Below are positions 29,391-37,303 of a DNA stretch of 64,000 nt, in pieces; position 1 is the first letter of the stretch, and each line of letters starts with the position of its first letter. This DNA comes from Streptomyces sp. WZ.A104 (lineage in GTDB: Bacteria; Actinomycetota; Actinomycetes; Streptomycetales; Streptomycetaceae): positions 38,235 through 102,234 of the forward strand of contig NZ_NWVL01000024.1 of the NCBI RefSeq assembly GCF_002382885.1, read 5' to 3'. The translations under genes and the position numbers were made by a program. The notes under the pieces were generated by a model. The model searched no databases and was not told the origin of the DNA. It saw only the letters and a list, made by a program, of their open reading frames with translations.

Positions 29391-30205
29391 GGTGCGTCCT
29401 TTCCTCGGGAGAACCACTGTCCCCTGTACGCAATTCCACTCCGGTCCTGCTCCGGCCGCAAAGGGAAGATCGGAATCCGGCGGGTGGCGAGAGCGCCGGG
29501 AACGGGTCCGTCCGCAGGTCGCGGGCGTGCGTGGCCGCTCTGCTGCCGGTTCACGGACTCTTCAGCGGCAGAGCAGACCAGCGCAGGGGGGCAGAGCAGC
29601 GCAGCGCAGGGCAGGGCGGGGCAGAGCAGAGCAGGGCAGCGCAGGGCGGGCAGAGGAGGCTGTCGCGTTCCGGGCCACCGGGCCGCTCGCCTCGTGCCGG
29701 GCCGCAGGGACGTGGGGCGATCCGGAGCCGGACCGGGGGGCTTCCCACCGCACGTACACTCGGCGCATGGGACGTAGCGCAGAGCCGATGGAGTGCCGCC
29801 CGCACCGGGCCGCTTCCGCGCTGCCCCCGGCCGTCTCCCGCGCGGCCGCGCCACCGGCGCCCGCCGACGCGGCGCCCGGGACGGGGCGTACGGCACTGCA
29901 CGGCCACGGCTAGCGTTCTTCGCAGCGATTCCGGTCGGCGGCTTCCGCTGACATTCGGCGGCATCCGGCCGCATCCGGCGTTCGTGGACCACGGCAACTC
30001 CGCCCCGGTCCTCCGCCCCACCACGCACCCGAACACCACCGCCTCCGGCCCGCCGAACACCGGAGACACAGCCGCACCGGCACGCGCCGGACGCGAGATC
30101 CAACCATCGGCTCCACCGCATCACGCGGCCCACGGCGCACCCGCCCGGGCCGCTTCCCGGCGACGGCCGCACGACCGGGGCCGCGCCGCACTCGAAGGGA
30201 TCATC
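29391..30205. other. Intergenic region with GCAGx simple-sequence tract
   Basis: About 815 bases without a supported gene. Positions 29571-29657 consist of short units GCAGA, GCAGC and GCAGG in irregular order, which gives spurious open frames on both strands. A TACACT hexamer at 29754-29759 could be a -10 element. A 48-codon frame at 29767 has no ribosome-binding site and Ala/Pro/Arg-biased content. The 5' leader of the MurE-like gene probably lies in the last 200-300 bases. Confidence 0.45.
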
Positions 30206-31681
30206 GTGAAGCTGAGCGACCTACTGGCCGGGCAGGACCACCATGTGCTCCAGGGAGCCCCGGAGCGCACGGACGTCACCGCCGGAACGACGTTCGACGT
30301 GGACCGGGTGACCCCCGGCTCCGTCTACGTCGCGGTACCCGGCCATGCCGCCGGCGGCCCCGAGGCCGTCGCGCCGGCGGTCGCACGCGGCGCGGTCGCC
30401 GTCCTGGTCGACGAAGAGGCACCACCCCTTCCCGCGGCCGTGGGAGACGCCTGCGCCGTACGTGTCCCCGACGCCCGCCGGGCCGCGGCGGTCGTCGCCT
30501 CCCGCTACCACGGGGAACCGGGCCGGGCGATGGACCTCATCGCCATCACCGGGACGAACGGCAAGACGTCCGTCTCGTACATGACCGAGTCGGTGCTCCG
30601 CCTCGCCGAGGGCGCACGGGTCGGCGTGATCGGCACCGCGGGGAGCCGTATCGGGGACGAGCCCATTCCGATGCCGCCCTCGGTGCTCACCACCCCGGAA
30701 TCGCCCGATCTCCAGTACCTGCTGGGGTACATGCGCGACCGGTCCGCCGGCAGCGTCGTCCTGGAGGCCACGTCGATGGGCCTGTTGACGCACCGTCTGG
30801 ACCGTACCTTCATCGATGTCGGCGTCTTCACCAACCTGACCCAGGACCACCTCGACGACCACGGCACCATGGAGAACTACCGGGACGCCAAACTCCGCCT
30901 CTTCCAGGGCCTGTGCCGCCGCGCCGTGATCAACGCCGACGACCCGGTGGGCGCCGGGATCCGTGACCTGATGCCCGACGCGGTGACCACGTACGCGCTG
31001 GACGGCGATGCCGACTACCGTGCCAGCGACCTCGCCGTGGACGCTTCGGGCACCCGGTTCACCCTGCACCACGACGGCCGCAAGTACCCGGCGGCGATCC
31101 CCTCGCCCGGGCGGTTCTCGGTCTCCAACGCGCTGGCGACGCTGGCCGCGTGCCACCTTCTGGGCCATGGCCTGACCGGGCTGGTGGACGCCCTGGAGCG
31201 GATGCCGCAGATCCCCGGCCGCTTCGAACGGCTCCGCACCCCTGAGGGCACCTCGGTGATCGTGGACTACGCCCACTCGCCGGACTCCCTCAGCAAGGTC
31301 CTCACCACGATCCGGGGCTTCGCCCGGGGCCGGGTGATCACCGTCTTCGGCTGCGGCGGCGACCGCGACACCACCAAGCGCGCCGAGATGGGCACCATCG
31401 CGGGCACCCACTCCGATCTGTGCGTCCTCACCTCGGACAACCCGCGCTACGAGGACCCCGAGGTGATCCTCGACCAGATCGCGCCGGGCATCGCGTCGAC
31501 CGGAACGCCGTACGAGCGGCACACCGACCGCCGCCAGGCCATCGCCGCCGCTCTGGCGGAGGCGGGCCCGGACGACATCGTGCTCATCGCGGGCAAGGGC
31601 AGCGAACCGCACCAGAGTGCCGAGGGCGTGCTGCTGCCGTTCAGCGACATGGCCACCGTGCGCGAGTTGACCGGCGGATAG
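30206..31681 (+). CDS. murE: MurE-like UDP-MurNAc-tripeptide (meso-DAP-adding) ligase
   Basis: Product of 491 residues from GTG at 30206, with GAAGGGA upstream. The Mur-ligase order is clear: N-domain LSDLLAGQDHHVLQG, ATP P-loop ITGTNGKTSVSYM, FTNLTQDHLDDHGTMENY, FSVSNALATLA, VIVDYAHSPDSLSKVL, and a C-terminal TSDNPRYEDP whose DNPR motif specifies meso-diaminopimelate. It adds the third residue of the peptidoglycan stem peptide. The gene is alone and far from any dcw (division and cell wall) cluster, so it is likely a second copy beside the housekeeping murE, or an MurE-like enzyme with a special role. Confidence 0.9.
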   Translation: MKLSDLLAGQDHHVLQGAPERTDVTAGTTFDVDRVTPGSVYVAVPGHAAGGPEAVAPAVARGAVAVLVDEEAPPLPAAVGDACAVRVPDARRAAAVVASRYHGEPGRAMDLIAITGTNGKTSVSYMTESVLRLAEGARVGVIGTAGSRIGDEPIPMPPSVLTTPESPDLQYLLGYMRDRSAGSVVLEATSMGLLTHRLDRTFIDVGVFTNLTQDHLDDHGTMENYRDAKLRLFQGLCRRAVINADDPVGAGIRDLMPDAVTTYALDGDADYRASDLAVDASGTRFTLHHDGRKYPAAIPSPGRFSVSNALATLAACHLLGHGLTGLVDALERMPQIPGRFERLRTPEGTSVIVDYAHSPDSLSKVLTTIRGFARGRVITVFGCGGDRDTTKRAEMGTIAGTHSDLCVLTSDNPRYEDPEVILDQIAPGIASTGTPYERHTDRRQAIAAALAEAGPDDIVLIAGKGSEPHQSAEGVLLPFSDMATVRELTGG

Positions 31682-31891
31682 CCGGGGCGGGGAGCGGCCC
31701 GGGCGCCCTGCCGGACCCGCCCCGCTGTACGGAGCAGTGCCCCGCGCCTTCCGTACCGCCGGGCGATTCACACCACCGATGCGTCAATCGTGACGATCAA
31801 GGTGTTGGTGCGGCAGCCGGGTGACCTGGGAAGCTGGCCCGGCCGGGCCCGAACGCCGGGTCGGCGGGCGGAACGACAGGGAGCTGCACGG

Positions 31892-33454
31892 GTGGACGTC
31901 TTCACGACGGAGGCAGGGCGGGTACGGGGACGGCGTGCCGCCCGGGACCGGGGGATCGTGGCCGTACGCGGCCTCCCGTACGCGGCCCCGCCGTTCGGCG
32001 CCCTCCGGTTCCGGGAACCGCATCCGCCGGAGCCCTGGGACGGGGTACGCGACTGCACCGCGTTCGGGCCCGTGGCTCCCCAGTCGGCCGAGCTGCCCGG
32101 CGCGCCGGTCTGGTCGCCCGGTGACGAGGACATCCTCACGCTGAACATCTGGACGCCCGCCGACGGCCCCGGGGACCTCCCCGTGCTGGTCTGGATCCAC
32201 GGCGGTGCGTACGTCTTCGGCTCCTCGGCCCAGCCCGACTTCGACGGCACCGCACTCGCGGCCCGGGGGCTCGTCGTCGTCACCCTCAACAGCCGTCTCG
32301 GCTTCGAGGGGTTCGGCCACGTCCCCGCCGCCGACGGCAGCGCACCCTTCCCCGACAACCGGGGACTGCTCGACCAGATCGCCGCCCTGGAATGGGTGCG
32401 CGACAACATCGCCGAGTTCGGCGGCTCGCCCGAGCGGGTCACGGTGGCCGGGCAGTCCTCGGGCGCCACATCGGCGGCCTGCCTGGCGGTGGCGGACCGG
32501 GCGCGCGGCCTGTTCCGCCGCGCCGTCCTGCACAGCGCCGTCAACGCCTGCGCGTCGGTGGAGCAGGCGGCCCGCACCACCGCCGAGGTCGCCGCCGCGG
32601 CGGGGGTCCCCGCCACCGCCGCCGGACTGCTCGCCGCCGCGCCGCGCACCCTGGTCGCCGCATCGGACCGGGTCGTCGACCGCTACCGGCAGGACCCCGG
32701 CTCGGGGCAGCGCCACTACGACCCCGCGATCTACGGCCCGGTCACCGACGGCGCCCTGCTCACCGCCGACCCGCTGGAGGCACTGGCGGCAGGGGCGGGC
32801 GGCGATGTGGAGCTGCTGGTCTGTCACACCACCGAGGAGTACTGGCTCCTGGACGCGGTCGGCAGCAGCGCGAAGGTCGCCACGGAAGGCCGACTGGCCG
32901 TTTTCGCCGCCGACTTCGGGCTCCCGTCGTCGCTGGCCGAGGGCTACCGCGACCGCCTGCCGGATGCCCCCGTGCTCGACGTCTATCTGTCCCTCTATTC
33001 CGACCTGCTGTTCGCCGAGTACAGCACTCGCCTCGCCGAGGCCCACGCCCGGGCGGGCGGCCGGGCCCACCTCGCCCGCTTCGACCGCCGCCGGGGCGGC
33101 CGGGGACAGCGCGTCCGCGCCTGGCACTGCGCGGACATCCCGTTCGCCTTCGGCAACCTCCACGAGGAGAGCGTCCACTTCCTCCTCGGCGGCCCGCCCG
33201 GCGAGGCCGACGAGGGGCTGTCACGACGCATGATGCGTGCCTGGTCGTCCTTCGCCACCCACGGCGACCCGGGTTGGGACCCCCTGGCCACGGGTGGGGA
33301 GTTGGATGCCTATGCGAATGCGGGGGTCGGGGCCGGGGCGGCGGTACAGGTGTGGCGTACGGCGGAGGAGGGGGAGGCGGGCTCGTCGGGCACGGCGGGC
33401 GATGGTTTCCGTGACCTGTGGCGCGCGGCCGGTCTCCCCCTGCTCGCACCTTAG
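31892..33454 (+). CDS. Type-B carboxylesterase
   Basis: Product of 520 residues from GTG at 31892, supported by AGGGAG about 8 nt upstream. The alpha/beta-hydrolase pattern of the COesterase family is present: RGLPYAAPPFGALRF, EDILTLNIWTP, oxyanion hole WIHGGAYVFGS, nucleophile elbow VAGQSSGATSAA, and the catalytic His in WHCADIPFAFGNL. No signal peptide is seen, so it is cytoplasmic. It hydrolyses carboxylic esters (para-nitrobenzyl-esterase type). Its stop overlaps by 4 nt the stop of the convergent methyltransferase gene (33451-33454). Confidence 0.9.
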   Translation: MDVFTTEAGRVRGRRAARDRGIVAVRGLPYAAPPFGALRFREPHPPEPWDGVRDCTAFGPVAPQSAELPGAPVWSPGDEDILTLNIWTPADGPGDLPVLVWIHGGAYVFGSSAQPDFDGTALAARGLVVVTLNSRLGFEGFGHVPAADGSAPFPDNRGLLDQIAALEWVRDNIAEFGGSPERVTVAGQSSGATSAACLAVADRARGLFRRAVLHSAVNACASVEQAARTTAEVAAAAGVPATAAGLLAAAPRTLVAASDRVVDRYRQDPGSGQRHYDPAIYGPVTDGALLTADPLEALAAGAGGDVELLVCHTTEEYWLLDAVGSSAKVATEGRLAVFAADFGLPSSLAEGYRDRLPDAPVLDVYLSLYSDLLFAEYSTRLAEAHARAGGRAHLARFDRRRGGRGQRVRAWHCADIPFAFGNLHEESVHFLLGGPPGEADEGLSRRMMRAWSSFATHGDPGWDPLATGGELDAYANAGVGAGAAVQVWRTAEEGEAGSSGTAGDGFRDLWRAAGLPLLAP

Positions 33455-34317
33455 GGGGTGCCCGCCGGGCCCGCCGGTCGCTCTGCCCTGACGAGCCACG
33501 ATGTGCTGCGCAGCCGGACCGTTCCGTCCGCCGCCCCGTAGGCGCGCAGATGGTCCGTCAGGGTCCGGCGGGCGGCGTCCTGTGCCCTGGAGTCGGCCTG
33601 CCCCATCAGGTGGCGGCCGGGACCCGTCGCCAGCAGGAACTCCGCCGCGTCCTCCGCGCCCTGCCCCCATGTCCCGTACGCCTGAGCCTGGGTGATGGTG
33701 ATCGCGGTGAATCCGGCTGCTGTCAGGATGTCGCGGACGCGGTCCGGGGCGGCCAACGAGAACATGCCAGGCAGTCCCGGTCGCCCGAAGCCGCCGAGGG
33801 GCAGGAAGCCGCGCAGTGACTCCATCGCCGTCACCCACTCGTTGAGCGTGGCATCGGCCGGGCAGACGAACGCCAGGCGCCCGCCCGGCCGCAGTGCCCG
33901 GGCGACATTGGCGAAGGCCGCCACGGGGTCGGCGAAGAACATCACCCCGAAACGGCTGATCGCCGCGTCGAACGTGCCTGCCTCAAAAGGGTGTGCCTGC
34001 GCGTCGCCCTGCGCGAAGGAGACGTTGGTGAAGCCTTCCCGTTCGGCGCGGGACCGAGCCTCGGCCAGCATCGGGCCGGAGAGGTCGAGGCCCAGCGCAT
34101 GACCCTGGGGCGCCCGGAGCGCGGCGAGGCGCGTGGTCTGCCCGGAGCCGCAGCCGAGGTCGAGGGCATGGTGGTCCCCGGTGATGCCCGCGGCGTCGAG
34201 GAGCCGCTCGTTGAAGCCCTCGTTCACGGCGTTCCAGCGGTCCTGAGTGCGGGCCCAGTGGGCGCCCTCGGGGCCATTCCAGGCCTGCGCCTGCTGGGTG
34301 TTGACGATGACTGACAC
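33451..34317 (-). CDS. SAM-dependent class I methyltransferase
   Basis: Product of 288 residues from GTG at 34317, with GGAGG 5 nt upstream; longer readings run into the divergent TetR gene. SAM-binding motif I is ALDLGCGSGQTTRLAA, motif II lies near VSFAQGDAQAHPF, and VARALRPGGRLAFVCP is post-motif III, as in UbiE/COQ5-type enzymes. The N-terminus AWNGPEGAHWARTQDRWNAVN is typical of this subgroup. The substrate is unknown. It is divergent from a TetR regulator and separated by a perfect 12-bp inverted repeat, so the TetR protein probably controls it. Confidence 0.88.
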   Translation of the reverse strand: MSVIVNTQQAQAWNGPEGAHWARTQDRWNAVNEGFNERLLDAAGITGDHHALDLGCGSGQTTRLAALRAPQGHALGLDLSGPMLAEARSRAEREGFTNVSFAQGDAQAHPFEAGTFDAAISRFGVMFFADPVAAFANVARALRPGGRLAFVCPADATLNEWVTAMESLRGFLPLGGFGRPGLPGMFSLAAPDRVRDILTAAGFTAITITQAQAYGTWGQGAEDAAEFLLATGPGRHLMGQADSRAQDAARRTLTDHLRAYGAADGTVRLRSTSWLVRAERPAGPAGTP

Positions 34318-34348
34318 GGGTGGCCTCCGGTGTTGGGTGACTGAGAAT

Positions 34349-34381
34349 GGGCGTGTGCCCAAACAGTATGGGCACACGCCC
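34349..34381. promoter_or_regulatory. TetR operator between the methyltransferase and tetR genes
   Basis: Perfect inverted repeat GGGCGTGTGCCC (34349-34360) / GGGCACACGCCC (34370-34381) with a 9-nt AT-rich spacer. It lies in the divergent promoter region 32 nt upstream of the methyltransferase start. Confidence 0.75.
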
Positions 34382-34424
34382 AAACTCGCAATCACCGCTA
34401 CGGTCGAGGGGATACGCTCCTTGA

Positions 34425-34472
34425 GGGCGACCAAGGGCGACCAAGGGCGACCAAGGGCGACCAAGGGCGACC
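34425..34472. repeat. Ten-base tandem repeat (GGGCGACCAA)
   Basis: Four full copies and a partial fifth copy of GGGCGACCAA run head to tail from 33 to 80 nt upstream of the tetR start, within its leader. Length variation could alter regulator expression; this is not shown by the sequence. Confidence 0.85.
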
Positions 34473-34504
34473 GGGATGACCAGGACGGAAGGGAAGAGGG
34501 GGCC

Positions 34505-35098
34505 ATGTCTCCGCGCGGAGTGGCGACACCGGACGTACGCGAGAGACTGTTCGCGGCTGCCGAGCGCGTCGTGGAAAGGGGCGGGCCCGGCGCGCTCACC
34601 AGCCGGTCCGTCACGGCCGAGGCGGGCTGCGCCAAGGGGCTGCTGCACGCGCACTTCGCGGGGCTCGACGAGTTCGTGGCCGAGCTCTGCCTCGACCGGT
34701 TCGCACGGACGGCGGCGAAGGCGCGGGAACTGTCCGGGCTGGCCGGCCAGGGCGCGGTGGCCCGGAACCTTGAGGCCGTCACCTTCGCGCTGTTCGAATC
34801 CGGCGGTCCCGCCATCTCGGGCCTGGCCGTGACCCGCCCAGTCGCCGCGCTGCGCATCCGCGAGGCCCTGGCGGAAGGGGCCCCCGGCTTCGCGGCGATC
34901 CAGGAGGCCATCACCGGCTATCTGGAGGCCGAGCGGCGGCTCGGCCGGGTGGCGGAGGCCGTCGATCCACCCACCGTGGCCCTCGCTGTCGTCGGCACCG
35001 CCCACCACCTCCTGATGACCGGCTGGCCGGGCGCACCCGACCCGCGCGCCGCCATGACGCGCCTGGTATCCGTGCTGGTGGAGGCGCAGGTGCGGTGA
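34505..35098 (+). CDS. TetR-family transcriptional regulator
   Basis: Product of 197 residues. The N-terminal helix-turn-helix runs VRERLFAAAERVVERGGPGALTSRSVTAEAGCAKGLLHAHFAGLDEFVAEL (about 10-60), with the usual YxxF-like end of the DNA-binding domain (here HAHF). The C-terminal ligand-binding half is unremarkable, with TAHHLLMTGWPGAPDP. ATG at 34505 has GGAAGAGGGGG upstream. It diverges from the methyltransferase gene and very probably binds the 12-bp inverted repeat between them. Confidence 0.85.
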   Translation: MSPRGVATPDVRERLFAAAERVVERGGPGALTSRSVTAEAGCAKGLLHAHFAGLDEFVAELCLDRFARTAAKARELSGLAGQGAVARNLEAVTFALFESGGPAISGLAVTRPVAALRIREALAEGAPGFAAIQEAITGYLEAERRLGRVAEAVDPPTVALAVVGTAHHLLMTGWPGAPDPRAAMTRLVSVLVEAQVR

Positions 35099-35170
35099 CC
35101 CGCGGGGCTGTCGACGCGGTCGCCCCGGTCAGCCGTCGGCAGGCGCGAGTGGGGCGTTAAGGTCGGTGCC

Positions 35171-35704
35171 GTGTTCGCCGCCCCTGCTCCCGTGCCCGAT
35201 CCTTCCGCCCCCGCTCCTGTATCTGTTCCTGCCCCTGCCCCTGTCCCTGCCCCCGAGCGTGCACTCACGCTGCGACCGGCGACCCGAGCCGATCTGCCTG
35301 CTGTGCTCGCCCTGCTCGCTGACGAGGAGAAGACGGTGGACCCGGCCTCCGTCGTGGTCGGGGAGGTGTACGAGCGCGCCTTCGCAGCGATTGCCGCCGA
35401 TCCGCGCAACGAACTCCTGGTCCTGGTCGACGACACCGTGGTGGGCTGCCTCCAGGTGACCTACATCCCCGGGCTCGGCAAAGGCGGAGCCGAGCGGGCC
35501 CTGATCGAGGCTGTGAGAATCCGCGCGGACCGGCGCGGCGGCGGACTCGGCCGCGCCCTGATGGAACGCGCGGTCGCACGGGCCCGCACGCGGGGCTGCG
35601 CGCTGGTGCAGCTGACCAGTCACAAGCAGCGCGAGGACGCGCACCGCTTCTACGGCTCGCTGGGCTTCGCGCGCAGCCATGAGGGCTTCAAGCTTCTCCT
35701 CTAG
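35171..35704 (+). CDS. GNAT-family N-acetyltransferase
   Basis: Product of 177 residues, starting at GTG 35171. The first 30 residues are Pro/Ala/Val repeats (APAPVP), so a later start is possible. The GNAT domain follows: LRPATRADLPAVLALLADE, VGCLQVTYIPGLG, EAVRIRADRRGGGLGRALMERAV (acetyl-CoA loop RRGGGLG) and AHRFYGSLGFARSHEGFKL. It resembles small-molecule or protein-N-terminal acetyltransferases; the substrate is unknown. Its TAG stop (35702-35704) is part of the 3-bp target duplication of the downstream IS5-type element, so the coding region survived the insertion. Confidence 0.82.
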   Translation: MFAAPAPVPDPSAPAPVSVPAPAPVPAPERALTLRPATRADLPAVLALLADEEKTVDPASVVVGEVYERAFAAIAADPRNELLVLVDDTVVGCLQVTYIPGLGKGGAERALIEAVRIRADRRGGGLGRALMERAVARARTRGCALVQLTSHKQREDAHRFYGSLGFARSHEGFKLLL

Positions 35705-35779
35705 GGCGTGTCTGACAATGATCACGTTGAGGGGCTTTTCCCTGTGGAGTCGGCTGGCTGTCTGTGGGAGGGTCCTGCT

Positions 35780-36262
35780 GTGATCAGTCAGAATGGCGCC
35801 CAGGTCCGCGAGCTCGTACTCGCGGATGGAGTTCGCCCTGCGGACGTTGTACGTGTGCATCGCGAAGCTCTTCACGTGCTGCGCTCAGGCATTGATGCAG
35901 CCCATATTGATGCCTACAGCGATGACGTCTGGCCGCCGGAAGTCCTGGCCTCGTACGAACGTGCCTTGTCACTGGCTCGGGAGGAGGTCGTGAACGGTAT
36001 CCGCTCCAGGCGCTCCGATCCCGGGATGGGGATCGATCTTGATGTCCGAGACGACGGGCACTTCAAGGTGTTGTCGGACTTGGCTCCCTACACGACCCAC
36101 GCGGAAGGCTGGCTGGACGGTCGACTGGTCTTCAGTGCCGGCGACTCGGGAACGTCCCTCTGGGTGGAGCTGACGCAGGAACAGGAAGCAGCCCTTCTGT
36201 CCCGATTGGGTCAGCTGGGGATCCCATCGGGTGTGCTTACCGTCCCGGCTCCCAAGCGCTGA
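35780..36262 (+). CDS. Passenger protein of the IS5-type element, unknown function
   Basis: Product of 160 residues from GTG at 35780, with GGGAGG 8 nt upstream; a longer frame would begin inside the inverted repeat and is rejected. No family is recognised. Segments DAYSDDVWPPEVLASYERALSL and SAGDSGTSLWVELTQEQEAALL suggest a compact alpha/beta protein without membrane segments. Base composition is visibly lower in GC than flanking genes, which suggests a separate origin. It lies between the transposon ends and converges on the transposase, overlapping its 3' end by about 50 nt. Confidence 0.65.
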   Translation: MISQNGAQVRELVLADGVRPADVVRVHREALHVLRSGIDAAHIDAYSDDVWPPEVLASYERALSLAREEVVNGIRSRRSDPGMGIDLDVRDDGHFKVLSDLAPYTTHAEGWLDGRLVFSAGDSGTSLWVELTQEQEAALLSRLGQLGIPSGVLTVPAPKR

Positions 36263-36834
36263 GCGCCTGCCGACGTGGGCGCGCGGAGCCAGAGGATCAG
36301 CGAGGCAAGGCGGAGTCCGGCCAGGTATCGGTCCGCGAGCTTGTCGAAGCGGGTTGCTATCGCGCGGAACTGCTTGAGTCGGCTGAAGCACCTCTCGACA
36401 ACGTTGCGGCGCTTGTACGTTTCCGCGTCGAAGGTAGTTGGTCGCCCGCCTCGGGAGCCCCGACGGAGCCGGTTGGCCACCTGGTCAGAGCGTTCAGGGA
36501 TGGTAGCGGCGATGCCACGAGGCCTGCACCAGGCGCGGATCGCCCGGGACGAGTACGCCTTGTCGGCGAGAACCCGATCCGGGCGGGTGCGTGGCCGTCC
36601 CCGCCCGGCGCGCGGGACGCGGACCATGTCCAGTACCGCCTCAAACGCGGTGGAGTCGTTGGTATTGCCGGGGGTGAGCACGAGCGACAGCGGCAGCCCG
36701 CGGCCGTCAACCGCCAAGTGAACCTTGGTGGTCAGCCCGCCCCGGGACCAGCCGAGGGCCTGCCGTGCCGCCGAGCGTTCCGAATCTCCCAGTTTGCCCC
36801 CGTCGCCGTCCCCTTTTGCGGGCGCCTGCCGCAT
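36211..36834 (-). CDS. IS5-family transposase, second frame (OrfB)
   Basis: Product of 207 residues containing GLTTKVHLAVDGRGLPLSLVLTPGN, LADKAYSSRAIRAWCRPRG (second catalytic Asp) and RRNVVERCFSRLKQFRAIATRFDKLADRYLAGL (catalytic Glu with the YREK-like region). It overlaps OrfA in the +1 (or -2) frame; a GCAAAAGGGG tract at 36810-36819 lies in the overlap and is the likely frameshift site. The last 25 or so codons run on into the passenger gene in antisense, beyond the usual family end (LILWLR). Confidence 0.85.
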   Translation of the reverse strand: MRQAPAKGDGDGGKLGDSERSAARQALGWSRGGLTTKVHLAVDGRGLPLSLVLTPGNTNDSTAFEAVLDMVRVPRAGRGRPRTRPDRVLADKAYSSRAIRAWCRPRGIAATIPERSDQVANRLRRGSRGGRPTTFDAETYKRRNVVERCFSRLKQFRAIATRFDKLADRYLAGLRLASLILWLRAPTSAGAQRLGAGTVSTPDGIPS

Positions 36835-37156
36835 GTTGATGGGCGCGGTTGATCGTGGAGTCTACCGACACCGTCCACTCCACCGTGCCCACCGCGTCAT
36901 CACGTACCTGGACGTGCTCCAGCAGCTTCGCCCAGGTCCCGTCCGCATCCCAGCGGGCGAACCGCACGTAGATCGTTTGCCATGGTCCATACCGTTCCGG
37001 CAGATCGCGCCACGGCGCACCCGTCCGCAGTCGCCACAGCACCCCGTTGATCACCTGCCGGTGATCCCGCCACGGGCGGCCGCACCCGTCCGAACCCGGA
37101 AGCAGCGGCTCTATCCGCTCCCACGCCGCATCCGTCAGCTCACCTCGACCTGTCAC
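36707..37156 (-). CDS. IS5-family transposase, first frame (OrfA)
   Basis: Product of 149 residues: LTDAAWERIEPLLPGSDGCGRPWRDHRQVINGVLWRLRTGAPWRDLPERYGPWQTIYVRFARWDADGTW is the DUF4096 N-terminal domain of IS5-type transposases, followed by TVSVDSTINRAHQHAAGARK with the first catalytic Asp. The residues after the A-tract frameshift site are out-of-frame tail. Full activity requires fusion with OrfB by frameshifting. The ATG lies 22 nt inside the right inverted-repeat end, as usual for IS5-type elements. Confidence 0.85.
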   Translation of the reverse strand: MTGRGELTDAAWERIEPLLPGSDGCGRPWRDHRQVINGVLWRLRTGAPWRDLPERYGPWQTIYVRFARWDADGTWAKLLEHVQVRDDAVGTVEWTVSVDSTINRAHQHAAGARKRGRRRGQTGRFGTLGGTAGPRLVPGRADHQGSLGG

Positions 37157-37303
37157 AAGATCAATTATCAGACACGCCTAGGCCCAACGCCCTTCAGTCG
37201 AGGGCGAGGCCGGGGCCGGGAGGGGCCGTACTCCCCCGTGCGGGGGAGGTGGATCATCACGCGGTACGACGTGCCGGGCCCGGCGGTGCGAGAGGTTCGG
37301 GTC

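Larger units (their letters stand above)
35705..37178. mobile_element. IS5-family insertion sequence carrying a passenger gene
   Basis: Terminal inverted repeats are GGCGTGTCTGACAATGATC at the left (35705-35723) and, read inward, GGCGTGTCTGATAATTGATC at the right (37159-37178). The sequence TAG flanks both ends (35702-35704 and 37179-37181), consistent with a 3-bp target duplication. Inside, leftward, is a two-frame DDE transposase, and rightward an unrelated gene (35780-36262). At about 1,474 bp it is longer than a bare two-frame IS5-type element. The ends, the duplication and the intact reading frames suggest a recent insertion. Confidence 0.8.

Noticed and set aside
29571..29657. Repeat array near 29.6 kb as a structured element or gene
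   Set aside because: Irregular GCAGA/GCAGC/GCAGG units only; no spacers, no defined ends, and open frames there are by-products of low complexity.
29767..29913. Short 48-codon gene upstream of the MurE-like gene
   Set aside because: No ribosome-binding site, biased Ala/Pro/Arg composition, and no recognisable motif; only a weak -10-like TACACT precedes it.
29531..30205. N-terminal extension of the MurE-like protein
   Set aside because: The frame is open upstream, but the Mur ligase begins at the GTG at 30206 with a GAAGGGA site; the extension is low-complexity.
35708..35779. Upstream start of the passenger gene at 35708
   Set aside because: It would place the start codon inside the terminal inverted repeat; the GTG at 35780 has GGGAGG at good spacing.
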